In this document: piece by piece, positions 54,533-64,000 of the stretch | Position numbering within the stretch: position 1 is the stretch's first letter | Layout: the number at the start of each line of letters is the position of its first letter | DNA from: Acarospora socialis | Lineage: Eukaryota; Ascomycota; Lecanoromycetes; Acarosporales; Acarosporaceae | Assembly (NCBI GenBank): GCA_025617375.2 | Contig: JAMYGW020000011.1 | Coordinates: forward strand, 1,506,818-1,570,817 | Length of the DNA stretch: 64,000 nt | Direction of reading: 5' to 3' | The notes under the pieces: model-generated | Told to the model about the DNA's origin: nothing | Database searches by the model: none | Seen by the model: the letters and a program-made list of their open reading frames with translations, nothing else | Translations under genes and position numbers: made by a program

Positions 54533-55793
54533 TCACATAAGCAAAGACAGATTCAGTTTCTGAGAATCATCAGTACAACACAAATCTCTATCATAATTTC
54601 TGCACTTATCACTGCAACAATTCTCATCTTTATTGTAAAACTCTGTCAGGTAACATATGTTAGTTTGATTTGATTTAAAAGTTTTGTGAAAGTGAAAAGT
54701 ATATTAATAAGATTTTCAGCTCATATGAGCAGAAGAACTTAACTGATATAAAGAAGAAGAGAGATCAGAAAAATAAAGAGAAAGTACTCACTGTCTGCAT
54801 GTAAGCAATATGATTTTTTCTGAGAGTTGTAAGTACAATAAGAATAATCTTCAACTCAAGATGACTTCTTGCACTCATCACTGCAACAAGTCTTATCTTC
54901 ATAGCATCTCACTGTCATAACATATGTTAGTTTGATTTGGTTTATAAGCTCTGTGAAGTGAGAAGTATGTTGATAAGATTTTCAGCTCATATGAGTGAAA
55001 GAACTTAACTGATATAAAGAAGAAAAAAGATCAAAAGAATGAAGAGAAAGTACTCACAGTCTTTATGTAAGCAATCTTGTGATTTTCTCAGAAGACTTGC
55101 AAGATGACAGTGTGCTATTAAATACTGCATGTTAGTTCAATTTCATTTATAGAGTATAAGTCTTGAGAGAGTGAGCAGAATTCTCAAGAAGAATAGACTA
55201 TATGAATTATATCATTATAATGACAGACTATGAATGAGAACTGTGTAGTATGATTCTCTTGATCTCTCACATGTGAATGTAGTCAAGTTTTGCTGATATT
55301 AATTACAATAGTTAGATCATAAATCTCAGTGACAAAAACCACTGCAACAATCAGAGTCATGATCACAACTATTTATCAGACAACATTTGTTAGTGCAGCT
55401 TGACTTATAAGTCTTGCTACAGCTTGCAGAAACTTTCAATAAGATTTCAGATCATATTGAGTTGAATGAGTGAAAGAACTGTGATGATTTGAAGAAAAAG
55501 AGTATGAACAAAAAGATACTCACTGCCAAATTTTAGACAATCTTGTGGTTTCATTAGAAGACTCACAAGAATTGCATGAGTCTGTTTGAGACTTTGACAA
55601 GCATCTTTTAACTCTATTGTATTGTTTGATTAGTAGCATTACATGCATTAACTTAAGAGAGAGACAGGACCATATCTTGGGCTGGAGCCTCAATGAAAGA
55701 GAGAACCTCAACAATCACATTGAAGTCTGCCACAAGTACAGCACAAGCAAAGCTCACAAGAACAGTTGATAGAACCAACTTGGAGAAGTGCAT
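54533..55793 (-). pseudogene. Relic of a cysteine-rich secreted protein gene with duplicated modules
   Basis: At 55793 an ATG opens a signal peptide (MHFSKLVLSTVLVSFACAVL) followed by about 26 residues and a TAA at 55655. Downstream on the same strand lie three related cysteine modules: CDHDSDCCSGFCH at 55330-55368, CYEDKTCCSDEC at about 54871-54910, and a third with ENCCSDKC at about 54601-54637. Each is preceded by an intron-like stretch ending CTAAC...CAG or TAG and followed by a GTGAGTA donor-like sequence (at about 55060, 54790 and 55520). The last exon ends in TGA near 54533. In-frame stops in several modules indicate a pseudogene. The CC-x3-C spacing resembles small disulfide-rich secreted proteins; no function can be assigned. 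Confidence 0.5.
54598..55110. repeat. Imperfect tandem repeat, period about 267 bp
   Basis: Two clear copies begin near 54598 and 54866; the shared TAACATATGTTAGTTTGATT lies at 54651 and 54918. More diverged relatives occur at about 55120-55300 and 55330-55560, and the segment 54401-54480 resembles 55215-55290. Each unit carries one exon-like and one intron-like part of the gene relic. Confidence 0.75.
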
Positions 55794-58446
55794 GGTTGAT
55801 GAAGGTGATTGTTGAAGGATGGGATCTCAGTGTGATGTTGTTATTGTTAGTTGTTAAAGAGTTGAGACTGATGATCTGGTTTGGAATTGAACAAGGGAAA
55901 CTGAGTTTCTTATAGATGAATGATGTCAGGCAACATTCAGAAAGCATGAGCAACGCAGAAGCTGATTGCCTTGATGTCACACATCTTCACTCAAACATAA
56001 GCTAGATAACACATATAAGCCAAAGATTACAGTAAGAGCTGGAAGCTGCAGAAGGCTAGAAAACAAGACAATGCATAGTTCATGATGATTTGATGAGTTT
56101 GCTGTAGTGTTGTACAAACCATTGAGTGCATTATGAGCATGTGCCTAGAAACTGCTCAATGGTAAACTGTGTACTGACCATGCCCTGTGATTGCAACAAT
56201 TAACTTGAAGCTGCGAAAAATCATGGTACAAAATGTCTGTTGAGAAAGTCCCAGAGAATGAACCATGAATTGAGGCCATGTACGTAAGCTTGATGCTGTG
56301 GAACACTGCATGATAGGACTGTACACCGCTTCAATGATTGGACGCCAGAGAACTATGATTGTCAAGTGCATAGTCTAGAGCCACATATGCGGGCTGAAAG
56401 TTCATGTCTTGGAACAATTCAGAAATGTGAACACCTGCTTCATCCGTTTGTTACACATTTTCCGCTGTTGTGTATCTAGTGCTCAAATCTTAAGCAGAGC
56501 AGCATGACTTGTCTCATTTTGCAAAGCAACAAACAAGAACGAGGGAAGCAACGTCAAATTGGGAATGCCAGCTAAAGCTGAAGCTGAATGTTATACAGTG
56601 AGCATATGGATCTGGGCAATCCAATTACAGCGACCTCATACCTAGAGCGCCCACGCGCTACCTTAGCACCTTAGATACTCCGGATGCAGCAAGGTGCATC
56701 TTGCCTGTTTGGTTCTTCAGCCTCTGAATCATGAGGCAATATTGAGGCATGGCACGGCGAGTAGCAGAAGCGGGGCTGCACCACAATGTTGGACAAGTGA
56801 TCTGGTGTACCTTCGCTTTTCGAGATCTTACCTCATGGGTTACCGGGACAAGCCAAAGATCATGCATGGATGGTAGTAAAGCGTTCCTAGAAGATCATGA
56901 ACTCATGCGGGGAAGCGTCAAGTACCCATCAGGATGCGAGATGTAGACGAATACTTTGGTAAGGAGACTTGAGAAGACAAATGCCCGGAACGCCTTGTTC
57001 CACCCAGTACAGAGAAGTGCGAGTGTTGAAAGTGCACTTAGACCATTTGCCGTCCGTGTCCGGCTGACTAGGTAAATAGGTAGGGAGGTAGCAATGGTGA
57101 GCGGGGGCGCGGACAAACGAGCTATTAGGCCCTTATTGAATAATCCTTGAAAGAGAGGTGAAGACTGCGGAAACATTTGTTAGATAGAGGAGCCACCTAC
57201 TTAACCTTACCGGTAGAGACTTGAGCGGTCGGTGCGGCTCGATAGGGATAGGGTCACGGTGGGCGGTTACCGCACTAGAAAACCAAGCGTCCGCTCATGT
57301 GCCTCGCCTCGTACCAAGCCTTGCGAGTGGAGGTATGCTGCGTCAGTCTGACGATAAATATATCAATAAGGAACCAAGAAATGCTCTGGTTCATCATCAA
57401 ACCAGAGTTCTGTGTGTGCTGCGATGTCTCAATATACTGTTCCCCGCTACCTGGTCCTGTGCCGGGTCCACGATCGGCTCCGTGTCGATCTTAATCTATG
57501 CATTGTGGCTTCATGTCTCACACGACTGTGTTACTCCTGCTGCACCTCGCGCTCTGCATATGGCTGTGTTGCGCTTCCAATTCCAATCCCTTTTCTGTTG
57601 GTCGAGGCTCTCAGCCATGTATTGACACTGGGGTCTTGCAAGAGCCAAAGTTCTTCGACTTTGACGAAGCTCGTCATAGAATTAACACTACGTTTACTAA
57701 TCACACAGATTCTGCGGGAGCAGCTGTGCAAGCGATCTGATACTACAACTGGCAGCAATGGGTGTGACGTCACCCTTCAGATGGTGATGAAAGCAGCTTT
57801 CGCGCCTAGTTGGGCAAGAACGTTGGTTGGAGTGGGTGCTACACAATCGCAAGTCCGATGAGCGAAACGAGAAACATTCTAAGGATGGCATTCGCAAGGA
57901 ACGAGAAGTCAATATAGAATAAGTTCTCCCAGTGGCGTTGATACTAAGACGGGTTGAGATGAGGGGTTATGGGTGCGGCAAGGAGGGAGCGGTTGAGTCT
58001 TGTGAACGGCGAAGGCATAGTAAGCGGCTCTCTGTCATTGTGAGGTCATTAGGTTGAAAATAGTTTTCAATTCCAGGTCACTTCCCGAGCTCCCTCTGCC
58101 TCCACATAGTTTCGTTCTGCACCATTAGATGTGTGCTTGCTCAGAGTTGATATCGATGCCATCTTTCTCCCTTTATCTTCTCCATGAAGCTCGCTTGAAC
58201 TGCTTGACTTCTATGATTTGTTGATACACATTTTACAAGAATGCCTTCATCTGCTTGTTATGTCCCGCAAGAACAAAGATGACCTAACACTAGATCGTCG
58301 CCCAAATTATCCAAGGAAATTTCCTGTTGACAATTGGGGACACTATAGTTGGATATGAATTGGAGACTATCTTATCGATGTCGTCTACCACTGGCTTGTC
58401 CTGCATCAAGCTGATAGTCGCGTCGTCGCCTTAGGGAGCCCTTTGG
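55794..58446. other. Subtelomeric intergenic stretch, no confident gene
   Basis: CpG-poor to about 56300, then normal composition. Open frames on either strand up to about 150 codons (for instance around 57221-57861) show no domain or coherent splicing. It may include degenerated sequence, but nothing identifiable. Confidence 0.4.
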
Positions 58447-59238
58447 TTACGATGTTAAATGATGGCAATGTCCGTTCTCATCATCCCACAAAAATCCTTC
58501 CTTTAACCATCTCCATCTCAGGTAAGCACGTAGCTCCTTGTCTCGCGGCAAAACACGCTTCCATTCTGGCTCGAAATCCTTGAGGGTCGCCCCAGTTCCC
58601 AGCCAGTCAACCGCAAGCCCTCGCAATTCATCACGGTGAAATATGCGAAAGCTATCGAGAGCATAAGGACCCATGCCTGGTAGATGAGCAATCTCGTACC
58701 CTTCATGTGTGTTCGCACTCGATGACTGGGTTGGATACCCCTTGCGGAGATACGTTTGCTCTGCCGTCGGAGGATCTTCGTTCCAGCGTAAGGCAAGCGC
58801 GATGCAGCGTCTCGCTCGTGTATTATGTAGCCCCAGTGGTCGAAGCAGTGCAGTGAGCTCTGGTAGGGAAGCTTTTGCAAGATGCGTCGGATCCGGGTAC
58901 CTTTCGACCATCGCATAGAAAATGGGCCGCGCTTGGATCCCAGACGTTTGATTCCATAGAATGGCTTGAAGTACGAGGAAATAGAGGTTGTGTGCGATGG
59001 TTTCTTGGATAATGCCAAAGGTGTTAGCTTCGATATTTGGGAAAGGGTGCCGACTCTGTGGCTGGCTGCGAAGGTGTCCAGGAGCGTTGCCCAAGCGGTG
59101 GGACTTGTGTGATGCCTTCTTCTTAGGCAATGCCTCGTTCAAAAGTACCGATGAGGCACGTTTGTTGTTGCCGAGAGGTGACATGGTCATTGACCGAGTC
59201 ACTGGGCGATCAGGTCGAGTAGATCTCTTTTGATGCAT
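58447..59238 (-). CDS. HhH-GPD DNA glycosylase, MBD4-like
   Basis: Single exon, 263 residues, ATG at 59238. The first 65 residues are basic and disordered. Residues 70-263 form the glycosylase fold: IIQETIAHNLYFLVLQAILWNQTSG (the usual place of LNRTSG in MBD4), then the helix-hairpin-helix HLPGMGPYALDSFRIF at 185-200 with the catalytic Asp at 195, and the C-terminal KELRAYLRWRWLKEGFLWDD typical of the fungal members. MBD4 family enzymes remove T or U opposite G, i.e. the products of 5-methylcytosine or cytosine deamination, mostly at CpG. There is no methyl-CpG-binding domain here, as in fungal relatives. It is an intact gene between two heavily CpG-depleted blocks. Confidence 0.88.
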   Translation of the reverse strand: MHQKRSTRPDRPVTRSMTMSPLGNNKRASSVLLNEALPKKKASHKSHRLGNAPGHLRSQPQSRHPFPNIEANTFGIIQETIAHNLYFLVLQAILWNQTSGIQARPIFYAMVERYPDPTHLAKASLPELTALLRPLGLHNTRARRCIALALRWNEDPPTAEQTYLRKGYPTQSSSANTHEGYEIAHLPGMGPYALDSFRIFHRDELRGLAVDWLGTGATLKDFEPEWKRVLPRDKELRAYLRWRWLKEGFLWDDENGHCHHLTS

Positions 59239-59504
59239 GTCAAGGTTTGAAGAGAGACGAGCGATCCGTGCTTTACGTGAATTACTTTTGGTTTAGAAAA
59301 GGGTTAGAGTGGGAGATTCCGAGTATAACTAATGCAAAATCATACAGCAGTGGTTAGTCAACACCGACCTGTATGGTCTCTGTGCCGGATCGCATGCATC
59401 TTCTCAGCCTTGCGAGCGTTGGTTGTATACTTGGTATTGAACATCAAGTGAACGTCAGGACTGTTGGAACCTTTTCTGATTGTGAACCTTGCGAGTAACC
59501 AAAG
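59239..59504. promoter_or_regulatory. Divergent intergenic region, glycosylase / 772-residue gene
   Basis: 266 bp separate the two start codons; a shared promoter is likely. Confidence 0.4.
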
Positions 59505-61823
59505 ATGTCTCTCTCTTTTACTGTGAATGCTGGACCACTTTCTCAGATTGGGCTTGAGATTGCGTCCCTGAGCACGGCATATCAACTTGCTACGGGCGCC
59601 TATGGGTGGTTCAAAGCGATTGAAAGATCTAAATCCCTGACGGAGCTTCTGTCAGTCAGTGGGGGGGAATTGGTTGCTACCAGCTCCTTCAACTTCGATA
59701 TTTATAAAGACATCCGTATGCCCCATACCATGATGCAAGGCGTTGTGGTCCAAGAGCGAAGGATGCAGTGCACTGAGCTTCCGAGAGGCTCCACCGCGGT
59801 TCCAAATCACCCTGGCATCGCCTGCTTACGAGCTTTGACGGCTGGTCTCTTATGTCTCTATAGACCTGACGCGACCGCAGAGATATTACAGGATCTGATT
59901 CCTTATGCGCTTATACAGCTCAATCAAGAGGACACGGTCATCGAAATAGAGGGTGCACTCCTGGCCAGTCTCCGACATTGGGTCTCTGCGGTTGCGCTTG
60001 AAGAGGACAGTGATAAGTTTCGAAAATACATGCTTGAAAGAATAATGCTACAGCAATCGAGGCTGACGGGAATGGCGTTTGATGACAACATGGGCATGGA
60101 CTACACCGATATTAATGAGATCCCATACGTTATCGGGGTTTTGAGATGGATCCTTACGCCGTTGCACAAACGGGATCTCAAGCAGTACCCTACTCGATCC
60201 TTGAAAGTATGGATCACGGCTTCAATCATGCAAACCCTTGGCTTCGAGATCCAAGCAGCACCTGTTGTGGTTCATAGCTTTCATGATTATGACGACAAAA
60301 TGCGTGCCTCGTGTCGATTTGGAGAGGCACCGGACGTCTTTCTCGTTGTGATAAACGATGCAGAGACCGACCCAATGCCGGTAAATCATGTACCGGGTGC
60401 GGATGACTCTCCAAGACCACAGGTCACCATGATCAGAGGCATTCCTTGGATCGCGTTCAGGCATCTTCGGGGATCTTCTGAGGAGGTTGATACTCAATAT
60501 CTCGTTGATGTTTGGAAATATTCTTTCAAGAGTGCCAAGGCGTGCTTTCGAGGCATTGTCACCTATCGTCAGGATATCCACCTTGAGATAGCAGAGTCCG
60601 AACTTGATGGGGTATCCGAACATCACAAATCTTTGATTTCTGATTTCTCACCGGAGCTTGAACGTATCTGTGGGCCTGCCATGCGCCAATTCGTTCCAAT
60701 GTCATCTCACAGCCCAGGTTGGAACCTGTCCGAGCTGAGAAAGCAAATGCGCCTACTTCGGACGGAACAAGAGCTTTTCCTCACAAGCTCGCCTTGCAGG
60801 GGTAATTGCTATGTGTTGTATGCGATTATTTGTGGTGCACTTTATGGATTGTGCAGTAACGCCTGCTTTGACAACGGCGACGTACTCAGCGAGGATTCAG
60901 AAGTCGCTTTCATACCCGACATTCTATACGAGTCTGGCGGTGAGAGACTGAGAGGCTGGGCAAGAACAGTTGGTCATTCCCTGAGAGGCCATCAAGCCCT
61001 TAGTCAATGGCGTGATCTGTTATTCGAGATGTTTCTAGGAAAAGACACCGAGTCTGGCACTTTGAAAACTTTTCAAAATTCACAGAAGACCAACTACATC
61101 AACCAGCAGAATCCATACAGAGATCGTCTTTTGTTAGGCGCCCAGGCAAATGGGCTTGTTGCTGTGTCAGAAATGCTAATAGCTACAACCATGCGGGTCG
61201 AATCATTCTGCTATTTCCACATCAAACGCGGGCAAATACTCAACTTGCCCCTTACAGAAGATCAATACATCCAAGCATCTTCCTACATAGAGCCCGCTCT
61301 CACTCTTGACCTAGACCCTGAGCCCAAAAACAGCACCCTCTACCGATTTGAGGCTGACGACACCCATTCCACGATGCGAATTGACGTCGAACCATCCTGG
61401 GAAGGGGATCCCAGAACCGTAGTGTTCCGGGTGAGGTTGCGAGGTGTGCCCATCGCCTCCCTCAACATCTCCGCGTTTCTGGACCGATTGTCTCATGACA
61501 CCGTGCCGTGCAGATGCCCGGAACCCTCATGGGAAGTTATAGTGCCCTTTAGCGAGCGATGGCAGCTTGTCACCTTACATCAGCTGCAGCGAACGAGATT
61601 CAAAGGGATGTCATTGCGAAGGGTTGATGTCAATGATGCAGACACCAGAATCCTGATCGACGCTTCACAGAGCGTCGCAGCTACCATTTACGCTGTGTGC
61701 ATCCTGCATGTTAGGCAACTGTCTGTCGCGCTGGAATGCCTAGATTGTGCTTATAAGCATGCTTTGAGAAATGTGCAGAACACAGGCGTTGCAGTCATCA
61801 TTCCATTTCGAGAAAACTCATAG
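59505..61823 (+). CDS. Large protein of unknown function, subtelomeric
   Basis: Single exon, 772 residues, ATG at 59505, stop at 61823, no frame damage. The N-terminus (MSLSFTVNAGPLSQIGLEIASLSTAYQLATGAYGWF) is moderately hydrophobic. The body is mostly soluble in character, with helical stretches (GIACLRALTAGLLCLYRPDA, YIEPALTLDLDPEPK) and hydrophobic patches near residues 445-460 (CYVLYAIICGALYGLC) and near the end (AATIYAVCILHVRQLSVALE). No catalytic motif or domain is recognised. The composition matches euchromatic genes, including normal CpG. I believe related long unknown proteins occur in other filamentous fungi, often near chromosome ends, but cannot verify it here. Confidence 0.75.
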   Translation: MSLSFTVNAGPLSQIGLEIASLSTAYQLATGAYGWFKAIERSKSLTELLSVSGGELVATSSFNFDIYKDIRMPHTMMQGVVVQERRMQCTELPRGSTAVPNHPGIACLRALTAGLLCLYRPDATAEILQDLIPYALIQLNQEDTVIEIEGALLASLRHWVSAVALEEDSDKFRKYMLERIMLQQSRLTGMAFDDNMGMDYTDINEIPYVIGVLRWILTPLHKRDLKQYPTRSLKVWITASIMQTLGFEIQAAPVVVHSFHDYDDKMRASCRFGEAPDVFLVVINDAETDPMPVNHVPGADDSPRPQVTMIRGIPWIAFRHLRGSSEEVDTQYLVDVWKYSFKSAKACFRGIVTYRQDIHLEIAESELDGVSEHHKSLISDFSPELERICGPAMRQFVPMSSHSPGWNLSELRKQMRLLRTEQELFLTSSPCRGNCYVLYAIICGALYGLCSNACFDNGDVLSEDSEVAFIPDILYESGGERLRGWARTVGHSLRGHQALSQWRDLLFEMFLGKDTESGTLKTFQNSQKTNYINQQNPYRDRLLLGAQANGLVAVSEMLIATTMRVESFCYFHIKRGQILNLPLTEDQYIQASSYIEPALTLDLDPEPKNSTLYRFEADDTHSTMRIDVEPSWEGDPRTVVFRVRLRGVPIASLNISAFLDRLSHDTVPCRCPEPSWEVIVPFSERWQLVTLHQLQRTRFKGMSLRRVDVNDADTRILIDASQSVAATIYAVCILHVRQLSVALECLDCAYKHALRNVQNTGVAVIIPFRENS

Positions 61824-61849
61824 TGTTGTCTATTGCCCCACCAAGCAAC

Positions 61850-63857
61850 TGTGCTCATCACACCCTGAGAACTACATGAATTCTAAAGCTTGATATTGTT
61901 TTCTTTTGTTGTCAGAGAAGACAGAAGTCATATCATGCTGTGATGATCTCACTCTGAAAAATACTTCAATATTGACAGCAAGATCATATAAAATATCACT
62001 AAACAAGTGATGTACTTCTTAGCAAACTGTTAGAGTGTAAATCTAAGCTATGTGATTCAAGTAATAATATATAAGTGATAGTTATGAATGTAAGTGAGTA
62101 AAGAAGTGTAATTACTATATATTGTAATAAAGTGAAAGCATGTAACAGAAAGAGATTTAGTGTATTACAGAGTTTAAGTTTTAACATCATAGTGTTACAT
62201 TCTAGACCTAAGATTTCTCAAGTATGTTAAAGTTAGAGATTTGTGCTTGTGAATATAACAATTTGTGTAATATAATGAGTAAACTAGTAAATAGTAACTC
62301 TTTATTACTTAATAGCTAAGTAAGTTGAATATTGAGAGATAAAAGAATACTCATGCTATACTGCTGACTAACTGCCTATCTAGTAAAACATACATTATTA
62401 ACTTGATCATGATCAACATGAATTGTAGAGATTGTCTATTCACATACTCTGTCATGCAGACTATATGAATAATGAACAATTTCTGACATTAGTTTCAACT
62501 AAGACTATGAAAGCAGTTAGAACATCACACTTCTTAACACTTTCACTCAGTGATGCTGCATCTATTGACTTTCATTAACAGCAAATTTCAATTGTTCAAC
62601 AAAGCACTCAAAGATTCATCTAAATAAGAACTTGATTAATTCATCAGTCATCATGTCTTGACTGAGCACAAAGTTCACATCAATCTGATTTCACTTGTGC
62701 AAATTACAGATATGATAATAGACAATATCAATGTGTTTCAATCACTCATACACATGTGCATTCTTAATCAAAATCAAGACAGTCTGATTGTTTCTCTTAA
62801 GCTGAAGAAATGAGACTGCTCAATGAGCTTCATTCTTTTTGATGTTCACACAATATGAATTGTCTTCAAGATACTTACTCATATTCATGTCTCACAGCAT
62901 CTGTATAAGTTAGACTTCAGTCTTTGCACATATTGACATGATCATGTATTCAGTCTCTGTAATTAAGATAACAATAGACTTCTGTTTTTAACTTATTTAT
63001 GACACTAATTTATCTTTAAACATGTACACATGTTTCAGAATTGACTTTCAATCTTGCTTGTTTGATGCATAGTTAAAGTCAGAGTATTCAAGCATGACTT
63101 GACTCTCACTGAGTCTGTACACAATGTTAAAATTAATGATTGATTTTACATATCACAACAGTTTCTTAAATACATGTTCATAATGCTTTGCAGAATCATT
63201 AAAATACTGACTTAGTTGATTTAGAACAAAGATGATGTTTAATCAAGTATGAATTGCTGCATACATCAGACTTTCAATTGCATGTTAATACTGTCTTTAA
63301 TTTATTCTTTGATCAGCTAAGTCAGCAAGATGAAGAGCATCATATTTATTGAGTGAGATTGTCATAATTTTGTGCTTATCAAATCACATATGAAGATCTC
63401 TCAGCATCTTGTTTACATAATGAGTCTGATTTAGATGTAGAATTCTTCTCTTGTGATTGTGTGTGACTTGTATGTCAAGAATTTTCTGTGTTTTCTTCAA
63501 GTTCTTAACTTTGAACATCTTCACAAGAACTTTCTTAAATTAAAGAACATATGTCAGACTTACTGAAACTACAATCATATTGTTTACATAGAGAAGCAGC
63601 ATGATTCTTTTGATGCTGTTGATGAGAAAACATAAGTCAGTATTGTTTTGATGAAAGTTTAGCTTGTGCAGATCAGTGATGCATTATTCATATCAGTCTC
63701 ATATAATTTGCTTCAGATCATAGAAACTACACAATATACACAGTACACAGTCAGATGCAACTTGAACTTCAGAAGAAACTGTTATGTAGATGATCTTTTT
63801 AGGAAAGAATTCTGTGAAGATGTTGTTGATGTTTATTTGATAACATTTAAGGTTTTC
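61850..63857 (-). mobile_element. Ty1/copia retrotransposon fragment, truncated by the telomere
   Basis: On the minus strand the C-terminal part of a copia polyprotein is readable through many stops. Reverse transcriptase motifs start next to the telomere: a VNNAFTE-like run (now INNIFTE) at about 63820, LKQ of the LYGLKQ motif near 63690, and the YVDD box, now YVNN, at 63573-63593. Then come ESLMYAAIHT at about 63255-63290 and RNase H blocks, with TETEYM for TEAEYM at about 62930-62960. The frame ends near 62565. The upstream parts (gag, protease, integrase) are missing where the telomere begins. No CpG is present from 61811 onwards. Confidence 0.85.
62028..62260 (-). repeat. Possible 3' LTR of the copia fragment
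   Basis: The segment has inverted TGTTA...TAACA ends, as copia LTRs have, and lies downstream of the RNase H region. The second LTR is lost with the truncation, so this cannot be confirmed, and no clear polypurine tract precedes it. Confidence 0.3.
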
Positions 63858-64000
63858 TAGGGTTAGGGTTAGGGTTAGGGTTAGGGTTAGGGTTAGGGTT
63901 AGGGTTAGGGTTAGGGTTAGGGTTAGGGTTAGGGTTAGGGTTAGGGTTAGGGTTAGGGTTAGGGTTAGGGTTAGGGTTAGGGTTAGGGTTAGGGTTAGGG
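63858..64000 (+). repeat. Telomere repeat (TTAGGG)n
   Basis: About 24 uninterrupted copies run to the window end. The first unit is joined to the copia fragment at TTTTC-TAGGG with no subtelomeric spacer. Confidence 0.99.

Noticed and set aside
51480-55300. Centromere or a run of small AT-rich genes
   Set aside because: Transposon ends, transposase relics and cysteine-module repeats explain most of it, and short open frames are simply expected from the composition.
51340-55950. Classical CpA-type RIP as the cause of the AT-rich block
   Set aside because: CpA and TpG are abundant and TpA is not in marked excess, while CpC and CpG are missing. That is not the expected footprint, so I describe it as atypical.
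57221-57861. Overlapping plus-strand ORFs of 134 and 149 codons
   Set aside because: No signal peptide, domain or plausible splice pattern; overlap in different frames suggests chance.

Overview
The window is the right-hand end of a chromosome of a filamentous ascomycete. It ends in a (TTAGGG)n telomere at 63858-64000. The genes have short introns (about 47-100 nt) with GTAAGT-like donors and CTAAC/CTGAC branch points, and the gene set is typical of Pezizomycotina: SepA-type formin, CFEM/GPI protein, Sec16, Gyp7, Mso1-like and DUF7918-like proteins. Dothideomycetes is my best guess for the class, but it is inference. Most reading frames had to be joined across introns by hand; junctions are given in the entries.

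Layout. 1-51.2 kb is ordinary gene-dense euchromatin: a multi-pass membrane protein (384-1751, 5' end unresolved), a SepA/Bni1 formin (3199-8998), a small membrane protein (9779-10443), a coiled-coil protein (10627-11262), a CFEM GPI protein (13088-14292), mitochondrial MSS1/MnmE (16674-18659) divergent from MAK16 (18903-19939), an Mso1-like exocytosis protein (20398-21312), a GYP7 Rab-GAP (21766-24523) convergent on HUS1 (25312-26722), an unknown two-exon gene (26961-27951), a GAS2-domain protein (28472-32677), an OTT_1508-type deaminase-like protein (33435-35482), a secreted GPI protein (37583-38666), a DUF7918-like protein (39606-40875), and SEC16 (41358-46741) divergent from a NEO1-type flippase (47020-51165). 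Several genes serve membrane traffic and polarity (formin, Mso1-like, Gyp7, Sec16, Neo1), but nothing suggests co-regulation.

51.2-64 kb is a subtelomere with two AT-rich blocks. Block 1 (about 51.3-55.95 kb) holds a TA-flanked, TIR-bounded IS630/Tc1-mariner element (51315-54395) with a wrecked transposase, followed by a wrecked multi-exon gene for a cysteine-rich secreted protein with internally duplicated modules (about 54533-55793). Block 2 (about 61.85-63.85 kb) is the RT/RNase H end of a Ty1/copia element on the minus strand, cut off by the telomere. Between them lie two intact genes: an MBD4-like HhH-GPD DNA glycosylase (58447-59238) and a 772-residue protein of unknown function (59505-61823).

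The most unusual signal is the mutation footprint of the AT-rich blocks. I find no CpG from 51323 to 55953, nor from 61811 to the telomere, and in their cores CpC/GpG is also almost absent while CpA and CpT are abundant. Classical repeat-induced point mutation consumes CpA first. The two arms of the DNA transposon show the same rule directly. A deaminase-fold gene and an MBD4-like T:G glycosylase sit on the same chromosome arm; a functional link is speculation.
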